DNA of 8,347 nucleotides, taken from positions 1 through 8,347 of the forward strand of contig JAKSCF010000597.1 in assembly GCA_022360735.1 (NCBI GenBank). The letters are read 5' to 3'. Positions 1 through 5,466 of the stretch are shown here, in pieces. Below the pieces are notes generated by a model. That model ran no database searches. It saw nothing but the letters and a program-made list of their open reading frames with translations, and had not been told where the DNA came from. The position numbers and the translations under genes are program-made. This DNA comes from Clostridia bacterium. Lineage in GTDB: Bacteria; Bacillota_A; Clostridia; Peptostreptococcales; JAAYPU01. Numbering within the stretch: position 1 is the stretch's first letter; each line of letters starts with the position of its first letter.

Positions 1-2
1 TA

Positions 3-233
3 AATCTTCCAGAGCATATAAGAAATCTAGCTGCGGAATACGATGAAAAGAAAACCCTGAAAGAAATGCTAGAAGATTATGAACAACAAATTATACAAGT
101 CGCATATGAGAAATACAGGTCAACGGTAAAAATGTCACAAGCTTTAGGGATAGGACAATCGAGTGCCGTAAGAAAACTACAAAAATATATTAAAGGATAC
201 AAAGACGATGGAAATGTATCCAAAAATAAATAA
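3..233 (+). CDS. Sigma54-dependent transcriptional activator, C-terminal part only (TyrR-type HTH)
   Basis: The frame is open from the left edge (first full codon at base 3) to a TAA at 231-233, giving the last 76 residues of a protein whose start lies outside the window. It begins with NLPEHI, which resembles the linker after the AAA+ domain of sigma54 activators. A charged segment follows, then a helix-turn-helix reading VAYEKYRSTVKMSQALGIG followed by QSSAVRKLQKYI. That is the TyrR-type DNA-binding domain common at the C-terminus of clostridial PAS/sigma54 enhancer-binding proteins. Its sensor and ATPase domains cannot be seen. It ends 5 bp before an inverted repeat that could be its own binding site and about 170 bp before a sigma54 promoter, so the likely role is activation of the 480-6711 operon. 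The family call rests on a short C-terminus and the position; the target is inferred. Confidence 0.8.
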   Translation, partial: NLPEHIRNLAAEYDEKKTLKEMLEDYEQQIIQVAYEKYRSTVKMSQALGIGQSSAVRKLQKYIKGYKDDGNVSKNK

Positions 234-237
234 CTTA

Positions 238-253
238 TATCCGTTGTTGGATA
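238..253. promoter_or_regulatory. Putative upstream activator site 1 (TATCC-N6-GGATA)
   Basis: A perfect 5-bp inverted repeat, TATCC (238-242) and GGATA (249-253), separated by 6 bp. The same format recurs at 304-319. It lies about 190 bp upstream of the predicted sigma54 transcription start, a typical distance for an enhancer-binding protein site. A lone TATCC at 217-221, 21 bp upstream, may be a degenerate third site within the end of the regulator gene. The binding protein is inferred to be the adjacent TyrR-type activator. Confidence 0.55.
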
Positions 254-303
254 GTCATGGAACACTATAAATATAAATGAAATCAACAATTTGTTTATAG
301 ATG

Positions 304-319
304 TATCCATTTATGGATA
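304..319. promoter_or_regulatory. Putative upstream activator site 2 (TATCC-N6-GGATA)
   Basis: TATCC (304-308), six bases, then GGATA (315-319). Arms and spacing are identical to the element at 238-253, although the six central bases differ, which is what a dimer binding site predicts. The two sites are 66 bp apart centre to centre, close to six helical turns. This one is about 120 bp upstream of the predicted start of the sigma54 transcript. Confidence 0.55.
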
Positions 320-355
320 ACCGTAGGGGCAAGATAAAATTATATTTGTAAATAG

Positions 356-407
356 TAAGTTTTGAAAACATTGAAAAATCAATGTCGTTTCAAGGCTTAT
401 TTTTTTT
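356..407 (+). terminator. Intrinsic terminator after the upstream regulator gene
   Basis: A 12-bp outer stem pairs 356-367 with 388-399, including two G-U pairs. A 6-bp inner stem pairs CATTGA (369-374) with TCAATG (379-384) around an AAAA loop. Eight T residues (400-407) follow immediately. This is a textbook Rho-independent terminator for transcripts arriving from the upstream regulator. Its T-run overlaps the -24 element of the following sigma54 promoter, so the new transcript starts just beyond it. Confidence 0.8.
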
Positions 408-422
408 GGCACAAAGGTTGCT
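406..422 (+). promoter_or_regulatory. Sigma54 (-24/-12) promoter of the catabolic operon
   Basis: TTGGCAC (406-412), five bases, then TTGCT (418-422) closely matches the sigma54 consensus TTGGCAC-N5-TTGCW. The invariant GG (408-409) and GC (420-421) have the required 12-bp spacing. Transcription should start near 432-433, leaving a leader of about 48 nt before the aminotransferase gene. Sigma54 promoters need an ATP-driven enhancer-binding protein, and such genes flank this operon on both sides. Confidence 0.85.
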
Positions 423-479
423 CTTATAAATTGTAAATTCCATATTTAATATTTTGAATCAATACTAGGAGGTTAAGAA

Positions 480-1835
480 ATGTTAAAAGAAAGTTTGCCT
501 AAGGTTATTACAGAATTACCTGGACCAAAATCAAAAAAAATAATAGAAAAAAGGTTAGCAGAAACTGCAACTGCAGTTGCATGTGGTACACCAGCCGCTA
601 TAGAAAGAGCAGAAGGTTGTATGATTCAAGATGTTGACGGCAATATTTTTTTAGATTTTGTAGCAGGCATCGGCGTAATGAATGTTGGATATTCAAATCC
701 TAAAATCGTAAAAGCTGCGCAAGATCAATTGGCTTTATATGCGCACCCACAAGCAAACTGTATTCATTACAAAGAGCTTGGTGATTTGGCTGAAAGAATA
801 AATAAAATTGTGCCGGGAGATTTCAAAAAAAGAACTTTTTTCTGTAATGCCGGTGCAGAAGCAGTTGAAAATGCGGTGAAAATAGCAAGAAAATTCACAG
901 GAAAAAAAGGTGTTATTACATTTACAAATGCTTACCATGGAAGAACAATTTTCACTATGGCTATGAACGCAACTGTGAAGCCTTATGGAAAAGGATTTAT
1001 GGGAAGTACGGATGGCATTTATAGAGCTGAATTTCCAGATATGTATCGATTGCCAAAAGGAGTTACAGAAGAAGAAGCTGTTCAATACTACGTAGGTAAA
1101 TTAGAGACGATGTTAAAAACTTATGTAGACCCAGACGACGTTGCATGTTTTATTTTAGAACCTGTTCAAGGGGAAGGTGGCTTTACCGTATTTCCTATTG
1201 AATTCATAAAGGAATTAAGAAGAATTTGTGACGAAAACAATATTTTATTAATTGCTGATGAAATTCAATCAGGTTGGTGTAGAACCGGTAGAACACTTAC
1301 TTGTGATTATTGGGCAGAAATTGGTGTTTATGCAGATATTGTAACAACTGCAAAATCTGTTGCCGCCGGCCTTCCGCTTGCTTTAGTTACTGCAAGAGAA
1401 GAAATACTGGAGTGTTGTGCAGTTGGAGAACTTGGTGGTACTTATGGAGGAAACCCGGTTGCAATTGCATCTGCTATGGCTGCATTAGATGTAATGGAAG
1501 AAGAAAATATGTCTGCAAGAGCATTAGAAATAAATAAAATATGTATGGACAGACTTGGAAAAATGGCTGATAAATCCGGGATTATTGGAAACATACGAGG
1601 TTTAGGGGCCATGATTGGCATCGAATTCGTTAAAGATTTAGAAACTAAAGAGCATGATAAAGAAGCTGTAGATTTTATTCTAAAAGATTGTGTCCAAAAT
1701 GGATTAATCTTAAAAAGTGCAGGATATATGGGTAATACAATCAGATTGTTAATGCCTCTTGTGATTTCAGACGAGCAATTAAATGCAGGTTTTGACATCA
1801 TGGAAGCAGCAATTAATAAGTATCTAAATGCTTAG
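480..1835 (+). CDS. gabT: Class III PLP-dependent aminotransferase, 4-aminobutyrate aminotransferase type
   Basis: A 451-residue cytoplasmic aminotransferase expected to move the terminal amino group of an omega-amino acid (GABA or a relative) to 2-oxoglutarate, giving a semialdehyde and glutamate. It carries the family landmarks: TELPGPKSK near the N-terminus, AYHGRT with Arg155, VQGEGGF with Glu232, LIADEIQSG with Asp260 and Gln263 for the PLP ring, and Lys292 in TTAKS as the Schiff-base lysine. LGGTYGGNP and Arg422 in TIRLLMPL, expected to hold the 2-oxoglutarate carboxylate, are also present. Length is normal. AGGAGG at 467-472 lies 7 nt before the ATG. It is the first gene after the sigma54 promoter. 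The family is clear but the substrate is not: GABA, 5-aminovalerate, beta-alanine or 4-amino-3-hydroxybutyrate are all possible, and the downstream genes favour a hydroxylated C4 substrate. Confidence 0.93.
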   Translation: MLKESLPKVITELPGPKSKKIIEKRLAETATAVACGTPAAIERAEGCMIQDVDGNIFLDFVAGIGVMNVGYSNPKIVKAAQDQLALYAHPQANCIHYKELGDLAERINKIVPGDFKKRTFFCNAGAEAVENAVKIARKFTGKKGVITFTNAYHGRTIFTMAMNATVKPYGKGFMGSTDGIYRAEFPDMYRLPKGVTEEEAVQYYVGKLETMLKTYVDPDDVACFILEPVQGEGGFTVFPIEFIKELRRICDENNILLIADEIQSGWCRTGRTLTCDYWAEIGVYADIVTTAKSVAAGLPLALVTAREEILECCAVGELGGTYGGNPVAIASAMAALDVMEEENMSARALEINKICMDRLGKMADKSGIIGNIRGLGAMIGIEFVKDLETKEHDKEAVDFILKDCVQNGLILKSAGYMGNTIRLLMPLVISDEQLNAGFDIMEAAINKYLNA

Positions 1836-1865
1836 AATTATAAAACTTTAGAATAACTCAAAAAA

Positions 1866-1880
1866 CCTTATGGCATAAGG
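1866..1880 (+). promoter_or_regulatory. Small hairpin before the GAPDH-like gene, with alternative pairing to its ribosome binding site
   Basis: CCTTAT (1866-1871) can pair with ATAAGG (1875-1880) around a 3-nt loop. A second ATAAGG at 1892-1897 forms part of the AAGGAGG ribosome binding site, so the same left arm could instead mask it. No T-run follows, so this is not a terminator. The stem is short, and a regulatory role is speculative. Confidence 0.25.
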
Positions 1881-1908
1881 CCAAAGCTATTATAAGGAGG
1901 AAAAAATA

Positions 1909-2934
1909 ATGGTTAAAGTGTTAGTTGTCGGTTACGGCGTTATAGGGCAAAGACTCGCGGATGGAGTGGCACTACAAGGGGATATGGAGCTTGTGGGTGT
2001 AGTGGATGCAGCACCTACGTTAAGTGTGAGGGCATTAGTAGAAAAAGGTATGCCATACAAATTATATGCAGCGTTTCCTGAAGCAAAAGACAATCTTGAA
2101 ACAGCAGGAATTCCTGTATCAGGATTAATGGAAGATGTTCTGAATAATGTTGACATAGTTCTTGATGCAACTACTGGTGGTGTCGGTGCTAAAAATAAAA
2201 AGTTGTATGAAGCGTACGGCATAAAAGCCGTATTTCAAGGCGGTGAAAAGAATGATATTGCGGATGTTTTCTTTCATGGCTATGCAAACTATGAAAAAGG
2301 GTTGAACGCTGATTATCTAAAATTAACTTCATGCAATACTACTGGATTAATTAGAGCAGTAGATTGCTTAGATAGAATTGTAGGTATAGAAAAAGTAGCC
2401 ATTACAATTGTAAGAAGAGTAGCTGATCCGGGAGACTATCACAGAGGATTGACAAATGCATTGCAGGTAGATAAAGCGCCAAATCATCAAGCAGTAGACC
2501 TTATGACCATTATGCCTCACGTTGATGCAACAGGTATCTTGGTTCATACCCCTATTACCCATGGACATTTTATTACTGTAGTAGCAACACCAAAAAAAGA
2601 TATTTCCGCTGAAGAGACCCTTGAAGCATTCTTAGGACATGACAGAATTAGAGTCGTAAGTCTAAAAGACGGATTCTTGGGGAATGCTTCAATCTTTAGG
2701 TATGCTAGAGATTTAGGAAAACCTCGAGGAGATGTTTATGAAATAGCTATTTGGGAAGATACAGTTGTAAAATCGGGAAGAGATATTATGTTTGGAATTC
2801 ATATCCCTCAAGAATCTGTAACAATTCCTGAAACCATGGATGCTATCAGAGCTGCTCTTAACATGCAGTCTGACAGACTTGAAGCGGTAGACGCAACCAA
2901 TAAGTACCTTGATTTGGGAGCATGGAAAAAATGA
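1909..2934 (+). CDS. gap: Type II (archaeal-type) glyceraldehyde-3-phosphate dehydrogenase homologue
   Basis: A 341-residue homologue of archaeal-type phosphorylating GAPDH, which oxidises an aldehyde with NAD(P)+ and phosphate to an acyl phosphate. The Rossmann motif GYGVIG is at 8-13, FQGGEK at 109-114, the catalytic cysteine is Cys142 in SCNTTG, and the probable catalytic base is His220 in ITHGH. Length is normal. Asp33 at the end of the second strand, where archaeal enzymes often have Lys, suggests NAD+ preference. Several motifs I recall as conserved in archaeal GAPDHs differ: KGPINAI is RGLTNAL, SHHGPD is NHQAVD, TTLMHxH is ITHGHFI and HQES is PQES. This suggests a substrate other than glyceraldehyde 3-phosphate. 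It has AAGGAGG 8 nt before the ATG and shares ATGA with the PGK-like gene. I infer that it oxidises the semialdehyde made by the upstream aminotransferase; a glycolytic role remains possible. Confidence 0.88.
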   Translation: MVKVLVVGYGVIGQRLADGVALQGDMELVGVVDAAPTLSVRALVEKGMPYKLYAAFPEAKDNLETAGIPVSGLMEDVLNNVDIVLDATTGGVGAKNKKLYEAYGIKAVFQGGEKNDIADVFFHGYANYEKGLNADYLKLTSCNTTGLIRAVDCLDRIVGIEKVAITIVRRVADPGDYHRGLTNALQVDKAPNHQAVDLMTIMPHVDATGILVHTPITHGHFITVVATPKKDISAEETLEAFLGHDRIRVVSLKDGFLGNASIFRYARDLGKPRGDVYEIAIWEDTVVKSGRDIMFGIHIPQESVTIPETMDAIRAALNMQSDRLEAVDATNKYLDLGAWKK

Positions 2935-4169
2935 GAATAAAAAGCATCGATGAATTTAATTACGATGGAAAAGCAGTTTTGTTAAGAGTAGACATAAATT
3001 CTCCTATTAATCCGGCAACAAAAAAGATTGTAAATGAGAACAGAATTAAGAAAAGTATCCCAACTATTCAAAAAATCCTAGGTAAAAACGCCAAACTGGC
3101 GATTATTGCTCATCAAGGAGATACACTGGATTATCAAAACCTTATTTCTTTAGAAGAGCATGCTGAAAAGCTTACTGACTATTTAGGAAGAGAAGTAAAA
3201 TATATAGACGATGTTTGCGGCCCTGCTGCACAGCAAGCGGTCAAGCAACTTCAGATTGGTGAAGTGATTCTTCTGGGGAACTTAAGATATCTTACAGAAG
3301 AGATATCGACTTTTGAAAGTGCCGTGAAGCTAAAAGCAGAAGAAATGCTAAATACCTATCTAGTAAGAACTTTGGCACCATTATTTGATTTTTATGTCAA
3401 TGATGCATTTGCAGCTGCACATCGAAATGCACCCTCTATGGTTGCTTTTCAGGAATTATTGCCTGCAGCTGCAGGTGAATTAATGGTTCAAGAAGTGAGT
3501 GCCTTAGATAATGTAATGAAACACCCTAAAAAACCATGTGTATTTGTTTTAGGCGGTGCAAAAATTTCAGATGCTTTTGGCATGATGAAGCAGGTACTGG
3601 AAAATGAAACAGCAGATAAAATTATCACCAGTGGCATTACAGGAGAAATTATGCTTTGGGCACAAGGGATAAAACTTGGAAATACTAAAGAGAAATTTAT
3701 AAAAGATCGTGGCTTAGACGTGTTTGTAAAGGATGCACAAGAATATTTAAATGATTATCCTGATAAAATCCAATTTCCGGAAGATCTAGCTTATGCAAAG
3801 AATGGAGAAAGAAAAGAAGTTGATGTAAACCATTTACCTCTGGAAGAAATGTTTATGGATATCGGAGAAAAAACCATACAAAAATATAGAACAATTATTC
3901 AGGAGGCAAATACTATCTTTGTAAATGGCCCCCCAGGTGTTTACGAAGAGAAGCTCTTTGAAAACGGCACAAAAGCAATTTGGGAAGCGATTTCAGAAGC
4001 TGAAGGATATTCTGTAATAGGTGGTGGAGATACTGTAAGCGCTTCACAAAAATTCATTAATATTAAAAATATTGACTATGTTTGTACAGCTGGAGGCGCA
4101 ATGGTACGATATTTATCCGGGAAGAGATTGCCGCTGATTGAGGCTATGGAGAAAGCAGCGCATAAATAG
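2931..4169 (+). CDS. pgk: Archaeal-type phosphoglycerate kinase homologue
   Basis: A 412-residue PGK-family enzyme, closest in pattern to archaeal PGKs (RVDINSP, AHQG, VNDAFAAAHR, VFVLGGAKI, NGPPGVYEE, IGGGDT). PGKs make ATP from an acyl phosphate and ADP. I chose ATG 2931 because GGGAG (2916-2920) lies 10 nt before it and it overlaps the previous stop as ATGA, indicating translational coupling; ATG 2922 would sit 1 nt from that site. Arg38, Arg119 in GNLRY and Arg165 in AHR appear to be retained. However, where archaeal PGKs read HQ(S/G)RPG, this protein reads HQGDT (61-65), replacing with Asp64 the arginine that contacts the phosphate of 3-phosphoglycerate. ENVRF is also GNLRY. The nucleotide-binding half looks intact, so I infer an active acyl-phosphate:ADP kinase with altered substrate, making ATP from the product of the GAPDH-like enzyme. 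Confidence 0.88.
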   Translation: MRIKSIDEFNYDGKAVLLRVDINSPINPATKKIVNENRIKKSIPTIQKILGKNAKLAIIAHQGDTLDYQNLISLEEHAEKLTDYLGREVKYIDDVCGPAAQQAVKQLQIGEVILLGNLRYLTEEISTFESAVKLKAEEMLNTYLVRTLAPLFDFYVNDAFAAAHRNAPSMVAFQELLPAAAGELMVQEVSALDNVMKHPKKPCVFVLGGAKISDAFGMMKQVLENETADKIITSGITGEIMLWAQGIKLGNTKEKFIKDRGLDVFVKDAQEYLNDYPDKIQFPEDLAYAKNGERKEVDVNHLPLEEMFMDIGEKTIQKYRTIIQEANTIFVNGPPGVYEEKLFENGTKAIWEAISEAEGYSVIGGGDTVSASQKFINIKNIDYVCTAGGAMVRYLSGKRLPLIEAMEKAAHK

Positions 4170-4183
4170 TAATAATAATATTT

Positions 4184-4212
4184 AAACACTTTGGGCTAAG
4201 TCCAAAGTGTTT
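4184..4212 (+). terminator. Intergenic hairpin, possible weak terminator or processing site
   Basis: AAACACTTTGG (4184-4194) pairs perfectly with CCAAAGTGTTT (4202-4212) around a 7-nt loop, giving an 11-bp stem. The following sequence (ATTTCT) is a poor T-run, so termination is probably partial at most. It may lower expression of the malic enzyme and LarA genes relative to the first three, or stabilise a processed mRNA end. The stem is plain in the sequence; its function is inferred. Confidence 0.5.
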
Positions 4213-4240
4213 ATTTCTAAAAAGAAAGGAATTTTAAAAA

Positions 4241-5413
4241 ATGAGTGTATTAAAAGATGCAATAAGGCTGCATGAAGAGTGGAAAGGCAAAATAGAAGTA
4301 ACAAGCAAGGTTTCGGTACAGTCTAAATATGACTTATCTACAGCTTATACGCCAGGGGTCGCGGAACCTTGTAAACTAATTTATAAGACTAAAGAAGATG
4401 TATATAAATATACAGCAAAAAGCAATATGGTTGCAGTTGTAACAGATGGTTCTGCAGTTCTAGGACTTGGGGATATTGGTCCTGAAGCAGCACTTCCGGT
4501 TATGGAAGGAAAAGCTGTGTTGTTTAAAGCCTTTGGAGGGGTTGATGCGTTTCCAATCTGTATACCATCAAAAGATGTGGATGAAATAGTACAGACTGTG
4601 AAAATGATTGAGCCTGTTTTTGGAGGTATCAACCTTGAGGATATCTCATCACCTCGTTGTGTTGAAATTGAAAGAAGATTAAAAGAAGAAACTAACATTC
4701 CAATTTTCCATGATGACCAACACGGAACAGCAGTAGTCGTAACAGCAGGACTGGTTAATGCACTTAAAATAGTGGGTAAGAAGTTTGAAGAAATAAAAGT
4801 TGTACTAAGTGGAGCAGGGGCAGCGGGTAATTCCATTACTAAGATGCTTATGAGTGTTGGTGTAAAAGATATTATTGTATGCAGCAGCAAAGGGATATTA
4901 ACTAGAAGCGAAAAATACTCTAATTGGGTACATCAAGAAATTGCAGATATGACCAACGAAGAACAAATAAGCGGTTCTTTAGCAGATGCGATGAAAGGTG
5001 CAGATGTGTTCATAGGTGTATCTGTGAAAGATATCGTGACTAAAGAAATGGTAGCTTCCATGAATAAAGATGCTATTGTACTTCCTATGGCAAATCCAGA
5101 CCCTGAAATATTACCACATTTAGCGAAAGAAGCCGGAACAAGAGTTGTTGGAACAGGAAGATCAGATTTTCCAAATCAAATCAATAATGTACTTGCTTTT
5201 CCCGGAATTTTTAGGGGCGCATTAGATGCAAGAGCAAGTGATATCAATGAAGAAATGAAAAAGGCAGCGGCTTATGCCATTGCATCGCTTATAAGTGATA
5301 ACCAGTTAAATGAAGAATACATTATAGTACCTGCTTTTGACCCAAGAGTAGGAAAGACAGTGGCAGAAGCTGTTTATAATGCAGCTGTCGAGTCAGGAGT
5401 AGCAAGAGTATAA
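4241..5413 (+). CDS. Malic enzyme (L-malate:NAD(P)+ oxidoreductase, decarboxylating)
   Basis: A 390-residue short bacterial-type malic enzyme, converting L-malate to pyruvate and CO2 with reduction of NAD(P)+ in the cytoplasm and needing Mg2+ or Mn2+. AYTPGVAEP carries the catalytic Tyr36, and EGKAVLFKAFGG carries Lys91. Metal ligands appear in NLEDISSPRC (Glu133, Asp134) and FHDDQHGTA (Asp158). The Rossmann motif GAGAAG is at 191-196, with ANPDPE near 284-289 and NQINNVLAFPG near 312-322. In VCSSKGIL the usual acidic residue of CDSKG is Ser215, which may loosen NAD specificity. The ribosome binding site GAAAGGA (4224-4230) is 10 nt before the ATG. It lies between the PGK-like and LarA-family genes. 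Its pairing with LarA suggests that the LarA protein supplies L-malate. Confidence 0.93.
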   Translation: MSVLKDAIRLHEEWKGKIEVTSKVSVQSKYDLSTAYTPGVAEPCKLIYKTKEDVYKYTAKSNMVAVVTDGSAVLGLGDIGPEAALPVMEGKAVLFKAFGGVDAFPICIPSKDVDEIVQTVKMIEPVFGGINLEDISSPRCVEIERRLKEETNIPIFHDDQHGTAVVVTAGLVNALKIVGKKFEEIKVVLSGAGAAGNSITKMLMSVGVKDIIVCSSKGILTRSEKYSNWVHQEIADMTNEEQISGSLADAMKGADVFIGVSVKDIVTKEMVASMNKDAIVLPMANPDPEILPHLAKEAGTRVVGTGRSDFPNQINNVLAFPGIFRGALDARASDINEEMKKAAAYAIASLISDNQLNEEYIIVPAFDPRVGKTVAEAVYNAAVESGVARV

Positions 5414-5420
5414 CAAATTG

Positions 5421-5447
5421 TGGGGTTAGGTCACGTACCTAACCTCA
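5421..5447 (+). promoter_or_regulatory. Intergenic hairpin before the LarA-family gene
   Basis: GGTTAGGT (5424-5431) pairs with ACCTAACC (5437-5444) around the loop CACGT. The stem extends outward by a G-U, a G-C and a T-A pair to about 11 bp. No T-run follows (CATTGTAAAGG), so a terminator is unlikely. It ends 4 nt before the AAAGGAG ribosome binding site. Possible roles are RNA processing, 5' stabilisation or a protein-binding site. Confidence 0.4.
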
Positions 5448-5466
5448 TTGTAAAGGAGTGTATCAT

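Noticed and set aside
2922..2930. ATG 2922 as start of the PGK homologue
   Set aside because: It is 1 nt from the only ribosome binding site, GGGAG (2916-2920); ATG 2931 has workable spacing and the typical ATGA overlap.
3096..3110. CTGGCGATTATTGCT as a sigma54 promoter
   Set aside because: The GG-to-GC spacing is two bases too short, and it lies inside a conserved coding region.
3372..3390. TTGGCAC followed by TTTGAT as an internal sigma54 promoter
   Set aside because: The -12 element lacks GC and the spacing is off by one; it lies inside PGK coding sequence.
1909..4169. The GAPDH and PGK homologues as simple housekeeping glycolysis genes
   Set aside because: Sigma54 control, the position between an omega-aminotransferase and malate enzymes, and altered substrate motifs argue against it, though the sequence alone cannot exclude it.
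5458..5466. GTG at 5458 as an earlier start of the LarA gene
   Set aside because: It lies within the AAAGGAG ribosome binding site; ATG 5467 has 8-nt spacing and fits the family N-terminus.
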